The notes below the pieces were generated by a model. It had not been told where the DNA came from. It did no database searches and worked only from the letters and a program-made list of their open reading frames with translations. A program made the position numbers and the translations under genes. From the NCBI GenBank assembly GCA_036971475.1, contig JBAIZL010000005.1:244468323-244532322 (forward strand): a DNA stretch of 64,000 nt, written 5' to 3'. Shown here piece after piece: positions 34,901-48,749 of the stretch (positions are counted from its first letter, which is position 1; each line of letters opens with the position of its first letter). This DNA is from Prosapia bicincta. Taxonomy: Eukaryota > Arthropoda > Insecta > Hemiptera > Cercopidae.

Positions 34901-36222
34901 TACAAAACCTGATTAAGCTTCAGTAAAAATTAAGCAATAAGGACAATTCAATATAACTTTGAATATATCTGAATTGAAAGTTTCAGAAAGTACTAAATAA
35001 ACCTTAGTAGTAGAACGAAATTTGGTTTCATCCTAATCCTCTGGGCTCTGTGCGTCACAATAGCCGCCGCACAATAGTTGTGTCATCGTGGCTGCCACTT
35101 CCTTAATACTCCGACAGACAAGCAGACCATCCACGACCGTATTACGCTTATTAAATATTCATTAATATGGCGGCTTCATTATCTCTGTGTGTGGTCGCTC
35201 TGAATCCACATAATTGTGTTTTTTTTAATTATTTCTGTGTTAATAACTACACAATATTTTGCCACTACAAATTATTACACCCTGAAGGCGTTGGTTGATT
35301 AAACGGTGCCATCACTTAATGCCAGAGTATAACATGATAGAATTTGAATCGCGGTTTTAGTTGAAACAATCTGTCACTTATTTAGGTCGTAATGGTATTC
35401 TAATTGCTTATTTATATGAGTTTTAATTGCTTCTGACAAATGCTACGGAAATACTGGTCATTGTGGTTTAAGAATGGCGCGAGCTAATGAAACCAAACAC
35501 TAAATCGAAAATGAAATCACATTCAAGCCTGGAGATTAAACAATTAATAGTTCATGATAAGGTATTTTCTTAAGATTTGTTATAGGTAAAAATAGTGGTG
35601 TTATTTAAAGAGGAGTTTTTTTTATTTTAAAAAGAATCATGTTTTCAATATCTTGAATAATAATAATAACTATAAAGTGGTGAATGGGCGTATCTGTTGC
35701 TAAGGAAACACATTCGTGAAAGTCAGACAGTAAATTAAATCTGATAATGTTTTGAAGGTTTTGTATTTTGATTTTTTATTTGTCTGTTTTATAAGTAGAG
35801 ATATAAAAGAAAAAAGTGAATCTGTTTTGGAAAGAGCTAGTAAATAAATAAAATTATAGATCTAGAAGAAAATCATTAATTACCTAAGAAAATGAAGGAT
35901 TATCATTGAGAAATTGACTAAGAAATCCTTGATAAAGAGGTGTGTAGTGAAGGGGAAAATTAATTCAGAGACTTGTTTTCATAAACAATAATAACAGTTA
36001 TTACAGCTACCGCTCCTGAAATAGTTAGTTTACTTGTATTCGAGATTAAATGTATATAATAAGGCTGAAATCTGAAAAACATTAGTTTATATAAAGGAAA
36101 AGGAAGTTTTCAAAAGATTCCCTGGACGGGTCAGAAATTAAATTTAAAACTCAAAATTGTAGCATATTCCTAAACTTTTTACAATCATTTATCGTATTAT
36201 ATAGTTAAAAAAAAGTTTTTGA
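31901..36222. other. AT-rich intergenic DNA with two GC-richer islands
   Basis: No gene is visible. Two islands stand out by lower AT content and CpG-bearing words without ORFs. One, at about 32030-32350, contains GGCCACGTGTGTTCCG, with an E-box CACGTG, and GGGGATCAGCCGATG. The other, at about 35030-35560, contains GTGCGTCACAATAGCCGCCG and AATATGGCGGCTTC. These could be regulatory elements of a gene outside the window. The rest is AT-rich without structure that I can name. Confidence 0.35.
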
Positions 36223-37390
36223 ATGAATAAACGTATCGAAAGCAACGTATATTATAAAATGATACAAAACAACGTCAAGGAGAACACACTTGAGGGAATA
36301 CGAATTTGTCCGAATATAAAGCGGGACACTGAATTCCGAAGACTATGTATAACATACAAGATTTTCAAACTGCCACTTTCTTTTATTTTATTGAAAGAAG
36401 CAATGGAGACAAACAGCTGTAATCTTTTCTAACGGGGAAAATTCTTTGTTATTTTGACAGTGTAATAGCAGAGCGATGGTTTACTGGGCAGTTCCAGTCT
36501 ACCCGATATTTCAAAATTTCGTTTAAATTTTAAATAATATTAATAATAATACACTTTTTAATTTTTGACAGAAATACGTAAGTTAGTTTTAATAAATTTA
36601 CGTAAATTATTTCGAAGCCCCTGTTAGCGCTTTTATTTCTCATGATACGTAATTTCGTAATCTTTCTGAAGTTTGTTTCTCTTAGTATTATATTTATGCT
36701 GCTTTGAAATTGTAGGATTTCTTGACTATCCTCAACGTAGACTCCCCTATTCATTACAGTTAAGATAGGTCTACTTTATCTAGGTCACTGCTCCCGCGCG
36801 ATGCCGAATTTCTCTTATACTCAGTAGCCTACCTCAGCCTCAAATTGTCTACCCTTTTTTCCCTATACAAACAGGTTTTTAGCTGGACATTTGTTTTATC
36901 CTAGGTTGAATAAATATCTACTTCAGCGGCTCCTGAATATTGATTTTTCTCGTCTACTACAAAGACCGTTGTTTAATCCTTTCTTATTCCTCGTAGGTGA
37001 CGCATACTAACTGACTGCCTTGAAACTACACATATAGTTGACTACAATAATTATTTAAAATATAACAGAAATACCGGTCAATCGTATAATTTAAAATAAA
37101 ATAAAATCTGATCAGCAGAAAAAACTAGAGTATTTGAAGGCAACCATTTTAAAAATATAATGTAAAGATACATATCGTTACTGAACAATACTTTTCTTAT
37201 AGACTTCTTATCTTGAAGTGAATTTATTTACAACTTTTATCAGAATATGAGTCAAATATTAGAGTTATAAAGGCAAAGCTTTTCCAAGGCTTTGCGCTGG
37301 TTTAGGTGTTGCATAATTCTAGAGCTTTGGCTAACAACTGTTTCAATTGCAGACACCCCATTATTGGTTGTCGTCATATTCGAAATAGAA
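36223..37390. other. AT-rich intergenic DNA, nothing recognised
   Basis: The 69- and 74-codon frames near 36223 and 36754 have the composition of random AT-rich sequence and no motifs. A GC-richer stretch near 36770-36860 is too short to interpret. Confidence 0.45.
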
Positions 37391-37391
37391 T

Positions 37392-37703
37392 TAATTAATC
37401 ACTTAAATAATAGTTTATGACTATCCGAATTTTAAATTTAGTAAATTTGTTAAAACTTACTGAGACAGAACGTTGTCGATCGATATGTGAAGATGTTTTC
37501 TGCTTGGAGATGTTGGGTCAAGCGGTGACGGTTTTAAAGCTACTTTTAAAGGTGCTTGGAAATGTTGGGTCACCGCTTGACCCAACATCTCCAAGCAGAA
37601 GACACTGATGAAGATGGGCACATAGCGATAAAAAACGTTCTGTCTCAGTAAGTTTTACAAATTTAAAGTTTGGATAGTCATAAACTATTGTTTAAGTGAT
37701 TAA
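37392..37703. mobile_element. Palindromic insertion (hairpin 3), arms about 135 bp
   Basis: Left arm 37395-37529 and right arm 37568-37702 are near-perfect inverted copies. They share TTAATCACTTAAATAATAG, TTTATGACTATCC, TTACTGAGACAGAACGTT and TTGGAGATGTTGGGTCAAGC. The spacer is about 38 bp (TTTTAAAGCTACTTTTAAAG). The right arm has CTGATGA at 37605-37611 followed by AGATGGGCAC and an A-rich AACGTTCTG, similar in layout to the other palindromes in this window. A 63-codon frame across it is an artefact of the palindrome. Confidence 0.75.
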
Positions 37704-40170
37704 TAAGATTCACGGAACGTAATCGACTACAAAATTCTAGAATCAATTCCTTTATGATAAGTGTGATTAGGTTGAACAAAATTCCTCACATTGATGCATA
37801 AGTTACAGATGTTTGTTTTTAAAATATGTCAATTAAATAAACCAGATAATATTAAAATGATCTAACGTGAGGTTAAATACTTGACTGGACTATTAACGTA
37901 ATTGGATATCCTACGGGAAGAAAAAGTTGAACTGAGCATCTGGTACAGAGGCTGGCGCGGCTCGTGTTGATATTCTGAATAAACTGTTGGTATAGAAGTA
38001 AGCACCGTATGGGCGTACGGGTGTGGCACTCTGGGGATGCACCAAGAACAGCTGTCTGCAAGCTGTCTAGCGTTTCCAAAATAAAGTATTATCACCTATA
38101 GTGAGAGCTCCAAGATACGCCCGAAGCTCGCTATACAAAGAGACCTCAAGATAAAGGGCGTGAGGGAGGAGGTAGTGTTTCATTTCGAGCAGCTCCAGGA
38201 AAATAAGAATCCTTCAACTATAGATTGGCTCACAGGGTGCAAGTGCGCATACTTAAGAGCTCTAAGCCTTTGGACCTCGTTTCAAAGCAGCATTAACTCC
38301 ACATCATCAGCAGTAATAGAATATCAAGTCGGGGTCGTTTGCTGGAACAATTTGACATTTCAATCGCCTTCAGAAAAGCTGCTAGATAGGACTCATTTTT
38401 GTTGCAGTAAAATTTAGTAAACAATCTGTAGCCTATACCATAAACATTGAGTAGGTAAATCTTTTAGCAGAAAATATACTTGTTTTGGGTACCTCTACAG
38501 TGACAGTAGAATTTTATTTTTAATTCCTCATATATGTACTTTTGCATTAATACTGAATGCTTGATTTGGTTTCTTTACACCCAAACATTCGATTCGTATT
38601 GTAAACATATATCACCCCTACAATAGGGAGCTCTATACCCTTTCCTTAGTCCTTCCTATACACAAACGTTTCGTGAATAATTTAATGAAGATGAAATAAA
38701 GAATGCATTGCATTAGAAACTCAATCATGAATAATAGGCCCTGTATACATTTTGCCTACATTGTTTCGCATGGTATAGGCTCCAATATAATTACCAAATA
38801 GATCAATCCTTTCAAAAAAATCTCTTTGGGTACCTTTTTGTCCAGTTTAAAAACCTTTCTGAAATTAAAATTTAGACAATATTGACTTTGAATATTTATT
38901 GGCTTTGTCTGTTCATTTTATTTTAGAGTGCCAGCGGAATAGATCCTTTTAGCAAATACTATCTTGTACATCTATTTCAGAACATTCAATATCAAAACAT
39001 TCGTTGACGTTACAGAACATTTGTTCCTTTTAATTTTAATTGGATACTTCATCGACAGGACAGTTTCATCCAAATTTGGCAACAATGTTACCACATGTGG
39101 TTAGTTACCAGAGAAGTTATTCGCTCGTACAATTGCCTAAATTAACCTAAATATACTTTGGTTTTACTCTGCCAAAAACGACCAGGTACTCTGTTCAAAA
39201 CACTTGACAAATGTGCGAAATCAACCGTCCCGGTTCCATTTTTGGTCGACGTCCAGTTCGGGCGTTGTTTCGCGTTGTCCGGACGGGAAACAAGTGACGG
39301 TAATTCTATCGGACCAAATCGCAGAGCGACGATCAATCTACGCACGCTTCTAAGCCAGGTTTAATTAAAATCCAGATAGATTGCAGCACGGGTGTCATTC
39401 TAATGGACGTTATCACAAGAACGATGCATTAATTACAAAGTGTGATGGGAAGGATCACGCAGAGACAGATTGAAGGCGACTCGGGACACGGATTAATGTA
39501 CGAGAGGTCAAAGGCGAAGAGAAAATGGCACATTGAGTTGCCAGTGCTGCCGTCTGGTGACCGCTTTATGTCATGCACTAATAAATCAATTAGAAGGCAC
39601 ACGTTGGCCAAAACTGATCTTTCTTTTGTTGTGAGGTATTTCCATACAATCGGTCATGGAACGTAGGTAACCATGTTCACAGCAATCAAACGTAAACTTG
39701 CAAAGTATTTCCAATCTTAACCCAACCTAACCTACAAAGATTAGGCCTATTAACAAAGAAATATACAAATTTTATACTATTTGAACCCCGTTTCAACATT
39801 AATTCATAATAATCCTATTAATACATATTAATAGGATGTTATCCCTATATATGAATCCATGATTAATTAGTAGTCATTCATAATATAGTCTTACTAAAAA
39901 AAAAGAAAATGACAGAGCATTACATTGTGGTTACGCAATATGCATCATACATATCGTTCAAGTTTAAATCATAATGATTTTTGAACAGCGAAATGATGAA
40001 GTAGTTAGACGTATGTGTTTCTTTCGTAGCACTGTGTATTTATTGTACGTATTTTCCCAACGTCATTTTTGTGCTTCACAAGATGATCAGGTTTTAGTGT
40101 AATACCAACTAGAAATATTGTTCTAATTTTAAGATTAGAACATATTTTTCCATGGAGGGGCGACCAGTAA
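37704..40170. other. Intergenic DNA with two unclassified GC-richer islands
   Basis: Island one, at about 37900-38350, is GC-richer. Open frames of 68-85 codons run in both directions (minus 38095 to 37862; plus 38160 to 38417) with no family resemblance. It could be a decayed element. Island two, at about 39140-39680, keeps CpG words (GACGTCCAGTTCGGGCG, TTGTCCGGACGGGAAAC), homeodomain-like ATTAATTAC and a bicoid/Otx-like GGATTAA. It may be a conserved non-coding element. A small palindrome, ATCCTATTAATACATATTAA, lies near 39810. Confidence 0.3.
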
Positions 40171-40189
40171 CTTTGGCTAATAAATTTCC

Positions 40190-40960
40190 TCGCTGACCCC
40201 ATTACTGCATTACTTTCCTCGCTGACAACATAACAGCTCTGAAACCCAACCTCTGCAACTTCCAGTTCCTCGTTGACATCATTACTAGATTATTTTCCTC
40301 CCTGACAACATAACAGCTCTGAAACCCAATCTTTGCAACTTCCCGTTCCTCACTGACATCACTACTACAAAACGTTCCTCCCTGACAACATAACAGCTCT
40401 GAAACCCAAATTTTGCAACTTCCCGTTCCTCGTTGACATCATTACTACATTATTTTCCTCCCTGACAACATAACAGCTCTGAAACACAATCTTTGCAACT
40501 TCCCGTTCCTCGCTGACATCATTACTACAAAACGTTCCTCCCTGACAACATAACAGCTCTGAAACCCAACTTTTGCAGCTTCCCGTTCCTCGTTGACATC
40601 ATTACTACATTATTTTCCTCCCTGACAACATGACAGCTCTGAAACCCAACTTTTGCAACATCCTGTTCCTCGCTGACACCATTACTACATCACTTTCCTC
40701 GCTGACAACATGACAGCTCTGAAACCCAACCTTTGCAACATCCCGTTCCTCTCTGACACCATTACTACAAAACGTTCCTCCCTGACAACATAACAGCTCT
40801 GAAACCCAACTTTTGCAGCTTCCCGTTCCTCGTTGATATCATTACTAAATTATTTTCCTCCCTGACAACATGTCAGCTCTGAAACCCAACTTTCGCAACA
40901 TCCTGTTCCTCGCTGACACCATTACTACATAACTTCCTCCCTGCCAACATGACACATCAC
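40190..40960. repeat. 80-bp satellite array with dimer pattern
   Basis: About nine to ten copies of an 80-bp unit (TTCCTCGTTGACATCATTAC, CTCCCTGACAACATAACAGC, TCTGAAACCCAAC, TTTGCAACTTCCCG). Units ending the first block with CATTATTTTCC alternate with units having CAAAACGTTCC near 40285, 40366, 40446, 40526 and 40606, a 160-bp dimer that becomes irregular after 40680. Degenerate units trail on to about 41270. Confidence 0.92.
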
Positions 40961-41308
40961 ATGGCCTGTGATGCACATTCTTATTAACATCACTTACTTC
41001 ACGGTCACTATGAGAAATCTGAAGCACATCATTTTCAACATTGCATTCCTAGATGTCACCAATCAAGCTGTGAAGAGATTGTTAGGAACACACCTGTCTT
41101 TGCGGACGTAATAACGGCTTTGAAACACACCTTTTGTAACTTCCCTCGCTGCCACCATAAGTAAAATGGGTTTTACATATCACTGTGATACATATTCTTT
41201 GCAACAAATTATTCCTTTCCAACATAAAAGCTCTAAAACATATCTTTTACAATTTAAAAACTTTGCAGGGTTTATTTCACTCCTGTTAACTACTGCTAAC
41301 TGGTAACT

Positions 41309-41310
<2 letters not shown>

Positions 41311-41348
<38 letters not shown>

Positions 41349-41386
41349 TGTATTGTGTGTGTGTGAGGATGTGTGTGTTTGTGAGT

Positions 41387-41418
<32 letters not shown>
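41311..41418. repeat. (TG)n microsatellite
   Basis: Two TG runs separated by an imperfect stretch (ATGTGTGTGTATTGTG, GAGGATG, GAGTAAG). Confidence 0.98.
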
Positions 41419-41423
<5 letters not shown>

Positions 41424-44400
41424 CACTATATCACTTGTATTAATTCCTATATCAACTACTCAACCTGTAACTGATCCAATTCCTGCTTGCAGCTAATGTT
41501 TTTTTTTTTAATTTTGTAAATTCAATTATTTTATTAGTTATGTTAATGATATTATTAAGGATATTCTTTTTTTATTTAAAAAAATGCTGTTTTGCATTTC
41601 AATGTAATTTTATTTATATTGTTTTAAATATGAATTTAATTTCAATATAATTTGAAACGTAAGTTTGCTTTATATGAAATATTAAGTTATTAGCTATCGT
41701 AAAATTGTTTTCAAGTTCAAGAACTTATAGACTTATCACTTACACTGCAACGTACTTAAACAAAAATCTTACTTGGTGGTTCTTTTAATCGTTAGATGTG
41801 ATTCTCTTACATTCAAGCGATGCAATAGATATGTTTTAATAAATGTTTTTTTTTTGGTTGCATATATTTATCAGTATCCAGCTAAACATCCCCGAACAGG
41901 TTGAGTTTTTGTAAAAAACCAAACAGTAACAACAGTAAGATGAAAGGTGATTTAAATGTAAAGTTCTGCGATGGAAAATGTTGCGCTACATCAAGAGTAA
42001 ATTAGACAGTCTGAAACGAATTGCAAAACGAGAAACTAAAGTAAGAAACTAAATTCGGATTTCCCTGAAATAGCAATGTCAATTCAAACAGCTACAACTG
42101 ATTCCATGCATTACATTTTTACTTATTCGGATATAAATTCTTTATACAGTATATTTAAAGAAACGTAATCTGTAAAATCTACACGTACTTTATTAAAAAA
42201 GCTTTCACAATTTAGGCGAAATGTGATCATTATCAGATTTTGAAAACAAGTTTTTCAAGTACCAGTACGGGTACTTATTTCGAACGTTATGCTAGACATT
42301 CAGTTTACCATTTGCGCCCAAGACATCGTTTTCTCTGGTTATTTACGGCGTTAAGACTTCTTTACATCCAACTAATTATACCGATTTAATTAAGAAAAAA
42401 ACATCCATAATTAAAGTAGATCTACCTAAAGGCAGACAGGATTTCTAATAAATATTCTACCTCGTGGACTTGATGTTTCAATTGGTGGGCAAAATTCTCA
42501 GATTTACAACTTTCTGTAGGCTTTTAATTAATGTCATTATTGTATTGTTTTTTTTCAATAATTTCTGCGCCCGTATTATTAAGTATTCGATGTCTTTATT
42601 GAGAGCTTGTTAAGTCAATATTATTCTAACCCTAGGGAAAATGATGGGCCAATTATTAAAAAAGTTATTGTAAAAATAAATCAAATTCTAATGAAGACCA
42701 TCTTTCCAAACGTTTGTCACTGATAAAATTGATTAATGTATTTATATATTCAAATCAATTTCAAGATATGTAGTAATAAAATCGCTAATTACAAAGACAT
42801 TCTGAACTCACCTTGCATTAATGTTTCCCCTAGAGGCAGATTTTATTCGGTCTTTCTATACATATTTGTATAAATACAGTATTACAACCCAGTAATGCTG
42901 GGTTTCCTAGTGAAAATTTTTAACATAAAGTTAATTTCGATACAAAAGGTATTTTAAACAAAATTCCTAGAGAACTGACAAATCTAATTATGATCGAATA
43001 TTGCATTAAAACGATATGTTTTAACAGATTCCCAGAGTATTCAATATTGTTTTCTCTTACGAGACATGTAGGCCTACCTTTAATACTAAAGATAGGAATT
43101 TTCAATTATTTTGGAAAAACAAAAGTAAATTACATAGCTAAAAATTAAATTAAAATCAAAATCAATTACGTTCCGTCAATATTCGATTGAGCTTTTGATT
43201 TTTATTTTACTTAGACGAAAACCTTTTCAAATAGTTTGTGATTCTCTTGGATTTTTTTATTCATAAAAATGTTCTATGATAACAATCATATTTTGATTAA
43301 AAATTGAATCCTTTGAAAATATCTGTTTTGTAAGAACCCTTACAACCACTGAGGATCTTGCATCTGGCGAAGTATCGAAGTACCTTTAACCAAATGTTTA
43401 ACAAAGACAATCATTCTTTTTATATGTTATTATATGTTGGTCAACTCTTGGTCTCAGCTCTACGTCTACCATGGTCGTTTCATCATCCAATGCCAACCTT
43501 AGTAATACACTTATTTTCATTAAAACTTTGATCAATTATACCACCGAGATATTTAGTTTCTATGTTCTGTCGCTTATCAATTGCCTTAAAACAAATCAAA
43601 TATTGTTTATTTCAAATCCCAAACGAGTACAGAAATATGTCTTACATTTTAGATTGGGTTTCAGAAAGCAATATCAAAAATGTATATTTTTTCTTAAATT
43701 AAAACAAAAGATGAAAAAAGATTGAAACAAAACCTTCTTATACAGCTGATGTAAAGAAATAATTATATGTTCCTTACTATGATGCTAAAATTATGTTCTT
43801 GCCAATCATTAACTTGAAACATTATCAATTAGCATCGTTTCACAAAAACATTTTCGAGAGGTAATATTTTTCCAAATATGTCTGTGTACAATTGGATAGA
43901 ATAATTGCAGGGCTTTATACCTACCAGAGTTGTTGCACTAGATGTTGTTTAATCTTATTGTTACGTTCGTAAGAAGTTCAATAATTTAAAAGGCAGTTTT
44001 AAAATAAATAATTATTTAATTCTGTACGTCGCACGTTTGTGGCTAGTATTTAGACCTTTAACAAATATCAAAGTTTCTATAACACTTTTTAATTAGATCA
44101 AATAATAACTAACAATTCTATTTACACTTACACACACTATCACTGAAAGTCACTTTGTCACCAATGCTTTCACTCTATTCACTGCATTAAAAACACTTCT
44201 TTCCTTCTACGGTTAAAAAACGTTTATACCTCGACTTGCTGCTTCTAGTAATTTCTAGCCGCTTTATTTCATGGAAATATCTTGGCTTTATCAATACGTT
44301 TGTCGCTGTCGGGTCCGTTCAATAGCGAATGGACTTGTAACCTTGTGATGCCGTGTGCTTTTACTGTTACAGTATTATACCAATGGCAAATTCATTGTTC

Positions 44401-45505
44401 AAATAAAACCCACTCTAAATTGTTTACCGATGTTAGTCTTTCTCACATAAAGACTGTGCTTGTATTAGGTTACTTATCTTGACTATTTGGTATAGTTTTA
44501 TAAAAGTATTAATCCTTTAAACTACCTTTCAAGTATTAATTTGATGTATCACTATATTCAATCAGTTTTTAATGACTTTTTCAACGTTTAGTTATACGCA
44601 AATTTTAACCTTGGAAAAACAAAATTTAAAGCCCCATACGCAAAAAAATATTTAAGAGGAAGAAATATTTTATTATTTATAATTTTGCAATTTATAAATA
44701 TTATAATTAAATATTTATAATATTATTATTTATAAATATTATTTATTAAATATTTATAATTTTATTTATAATACAATCGCACCCCTATCCGGGTTCCCTT
44801 AAACGTGCATAATCTATCGGGAAAACATTTAGTATTTACATACGTTAAGGCATATGCATTACTAAGCCTTGCATTAGTAAGCATTACTAAGGGTTGTTAG
44901 CCTTCTGCTGCCTACATTCAAAGGAAAAGGAAATTTAAAAAAGAGACTATAACTTTATAACAAAATCTTTGAGTTTGTTCAATTTAATTATGCGTTTTTA
45001 CACCTTTTTTTAATAAAATAAAATTTACAGCCGCTTTAAAATAAATAAATTTACTTTTCTTATAAGCCATTTAAATTGTCTAAAACAAGTCTAATTTTGG
45101 CAGAGAGCTTCATTACCCGTGCGTACAGATCACTAAAAGATCTGTGTCATGGCTGGAGAATAAAAGTGAACGTCATTTACCACGAAATGTCTCAAATCTG
45201 TAAAAGGGCACAGATTCATTATACACTACTTTCGTAGAAGCAGGAACGAGGCATTAACAGGAAACATTGCATTCAGAAGCAATCCAATGTGACGAAATCG
45301 TTGTATTTATTGGCTTCTGCCAATATTAAATTTGAATTTGTCTAAAGATTTAATATTTTAATGAATTAAAAGGAGCATTGATATTTTTTCCGATAATGAA
45401 ACTTGTTATTTTTTTTAAATTATAATAAAAAAGGCCTAATTTCAAATTTTAAAATAAGTAACAAGAATACAAATAATGAATGGCACACTCACACACGAGC
45501 AAAAG
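41419..45505. other. AT-rich intergenic DNA, no gene seen
   Basis: Open frames of 61-84 codons (43105 to 42920 minus; 43471-43725; 44282-44482) have no motifs. A very AT-rich palindromic patch of TTTATAAATATTATAATTAA type lies at about 44680-44770. Confidence 0.5.
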
Positions 45506-45510
45506 AATTC

Positions 45511-45515
45511 ATATA

Positions 45516-45579
<64 letters not shown>

Positions 45580-45638
45580 CTTATATTACATTATATTCTT
45601 ATATTATATATATATGAACTTATATTACATTATATTCT

Positions 45639-45691
<53 letters not shown>
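45511..45691. repeat. (TA)n microsatellite with 39-bp duplicated insert
   Basis: TA runs at about 45511-45576 and 45642-45691 enclose two copies of GAACTTATATTACATTATAT followed by TCTTATATTATATATATAT. The tyrosine-isoleucine open frames here are artefacts. Confidence 0.97.
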
Positions 45692-45694
<3 letters not shown>

Positions 45695-48117
45695 TATGAG
45701 ATAACATAACAAAGAATATAGGTTTGCCTGAAAACGTAAAAGCGATAATTTTTTAGTAACGTTTTTATGAAAAGTAAATCTAACTTTAAAAAAGGCGTTG
45801 GATGTAAAAATAAACAATAAAAATATACTTATTGTAGGCCCAATGTATTTGATTTTTATTAAAAGGCATCTTCGCTTTCGCATATAGGTAATTTACTATA
45901 GACTTTAGAACTTTCTTTCGTGAACTGAGTTCAAGGTTGATGAAAAGATTCTATGCCAAAGAGACTAATTTATATTTCGCAACTAAATTTTGTTACGGTA
46001 AATGTAAGGGTGCATGGAGGGGGTTAGCAGTGGATCTTTTTAAAGGAATTTGTTTCCATCATCTACAGGCCAGAAAAAACTTTAAATTGCCCTTTTTATG
46101 TAAGAAAATTTATAATTTAAACTCTCATGAGAAATTTCGAATAATATAACTTCAAGAAGGTTTTCATAATGAAGAGTATACAGGAAACTTGAAGTGGTAA
46201 AAGATTTCATTGAACGTATCTTGGTTTTTGGTGATGTCAGCGTTTTTGTAAAATGCGAGTGAAACGTGAATAGCGCCTAAACGGACTAACTCTGTTAATG
46301 GGATCGCTGGAGCAGAAAGTTGAGTTTTGCCTACTTTTCTTACGGAAGTTTTAGTTTATATACATTGTTGATTCTTGGATGCATGTAAGAATTCAGATTC
46401 TAAATGGTCCCCACCCAATTGTGATATTCCCCAATCTTTAATTTATTTATTTCGTTCTTTTAAATTTTGTAAATTATTTGAACTAAGATAACATTTGTTT
46501 TTTCTCTAATCTTGATACCTTGTTTGTACTCTGTGTGTAGGCTTAATTTGTCACTATTTCCATTTAATTAAACAAATTTCAAATAACTGTTTAGAATTAT
46601 CTCTCAGACGCCCCTAGTAAAAAGAAACCCCCCCCACGGCTACCCTACTATATTATATATTATTTATATATTTTAACATTATTACAATAATTTCTTGTTA
46701 CATTTATTTTTTCAATGTTTAAAATGTTTTCTACAAAAAAAAAATATAATCTTTTTTTAAAGTCATCTGCAATAATTAGAAATAGTTACGGTAGCTGCGA
46801 CAGAGCGCAGCACCTGGCGGGGTAAGTATTCCTATTCATTAATATAAAGGCCTTTTTCTGTAACTAATTATATATTTGTTATTTGTATCCAACAGTAAAT
46901 CTGAGTCCAAGATACGGTCCGAGTTAGGAAAAGTAAAATCTAAGATATGGAGCAAAATTAGTAGCAAGGCAGCTCTATACGATACTGTGGCACTCTGCTT
47001 CTTCCAGCCCCCTATATATTTTATTAATTGTATATATTTCTACGTAACATAACGTAATATGTACTGGGCTTTTACTTACAGTTCATTTTCTAATTTTTAA
47101 ACGGTCGAATAAGATCCACGCCTCCAGTGTAGTAAAATCCTACATACCACTCACTGTCGAAACGACCTTTCTAATATATTTAACTTAAAAACTATTTGAA
47201 ATTTTTACTAAATTTGGGAATTTATTTAAAGACGTTTATCTATTATATCGTAACATATCTACAATTTCAAATCAAAGAGACATTATATTCCATTAAATTA
47301 AATGTAATGAGCTTGTATTGTTAACCTAGGAAAATACTAATCGGTGGGCTGCAGTGTATAAGGGTTGTTTTATCTGAGATCCTGTAATATCCCTGATAGG
47401 TCTGACTCTGAAGAATGAAGCAGGATATTGAAGGTAATGCGTTAGTGCTATTTTAATATAATTACTTTCTAGTGTCTAATTTTCTCCACGGTCCGTGGAG
47501 GAAACGGCGAATCCCCCCAGAGGAGAGGCACACAATAAACCAGCGAAACAAGAATTTACTGTACTCACTAAAATAGGTCTTAAGATTTTCGCCAGCTGAT
47601 TTGCTAACATTATAATAGACTATGAGATCCTTAGAATAATAAATTTCAATCGTATCCTAAAGCAAATGAAATTTAGATTTCAAGATGCTGTATCAAGATT
47701 CACATAGTCCTTTTACAATGCTACCAATGCAGGTGGCAAAAGATTGAACTTTATTTAAGAAAGTATTGTACATTATTCTTTGTAAACTGCTTATTACAAT
47801 AAATAGTTATAATTTGAGATAGATCTTTTATGGTTAAATATGTATTTTTCAATATGCTCGTACATGATTGTGGTGTATGTATTTAATGTGAACATGTAGG
47901 GACAGATAAAAGGTAATATCGGAACGTTTATGTTGGAAATTAAAAATTTCATTACATAGTTATGAATTATGTTATTATGCACAACAATACATAGTTATGT
48001 TATTATTCATAGGGTACCGGAAAGAGCTAAGACATTTTCTATTACATTCAAAAAAAATAAAGATTAAGAAGTTTCAAATATTTGTAGTTGTATTTACAAA
48101 AGTAAGATGTGTTTAAT

Positions 48118-48120
<3 letters not shown>
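45692..48120. other. AT-rich intergenic DNA, no gene seen
   Basis: Nothing recognised. A short GC-richer patch near 46790-46830 (GCGACAGAGCGCAGCACC) is too small to interpret. Confidence 0.5.

Positions 48121-48171
<51 letters not shown>
48121..48171. repeat. (TA)n microsatellite
   Basis: Near-pure TA run. Confidence 0.97.
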
Positions 48172-48176
<5 letters not shown>

Positions 48177-48696
48177 TAATGTGTAGCTATAATTTACAGT
48201 CTACAAACATTACATCATTCCATTAATCCGTAGGAAATGTTCTTAGTCATTCCAAAAAAAAACTTTTTATGATAATATACAAGCACATAAATGGTCCAAC
48301 CCAACACTACTACAAATATTTAATTAATGTTGCTTAAAACATTAACCAGAAGAAGATAATTGTCTTGTCTTACAAGTCTTACCCGTTTCTGCCGAACCTG
48401 GAAGTCGTGTCCGAATTTATAGCGGGCGATGTCGAGTTTTTTGTTTCATTTCTTTTAATTGTTGCCTAACGAACGTAATTTTATACCCGTGTGGCTAACG
48501 ATCTCAGTAAACCGTTAGGGACGTAAAATTAATCACTTGTTTCGAGGAAATAATTATATTAGTATGTTTATTTAAACCAAAGTAAAACCGTGTAAGAAAT
48601 TCCACAAACGTTCTTCTTCTTGGATGGTTTCGCTTTGTTATTGTTATTTTTATTTACGGCCTTATTTGGAAATAAATCATTTATTCCAAATGATAA

Positions 48697-48699
<3 letters not shown>
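48172..48699. other. Spacer with GC-richer island at about 48380-48670
   Basis: The island lies between two TA microsatellites and has CpG-retaining words (CCGAACCTGGAAGTCGTG, TAGCGGGCGATGTCGAG, CTAACGAACGTAATTTTA) and no long ORF. It is a candidate conserved non-coding element, judged by composition only. Confidence 0.3.

Positions 48700-48747
<48 letters not shown>
48700..48747. repeat. (TA)n microsatellite
   Basis: Near-pure TA run. Confidence 0.97.
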
Positions 48748-48749
<2 letters not shown>

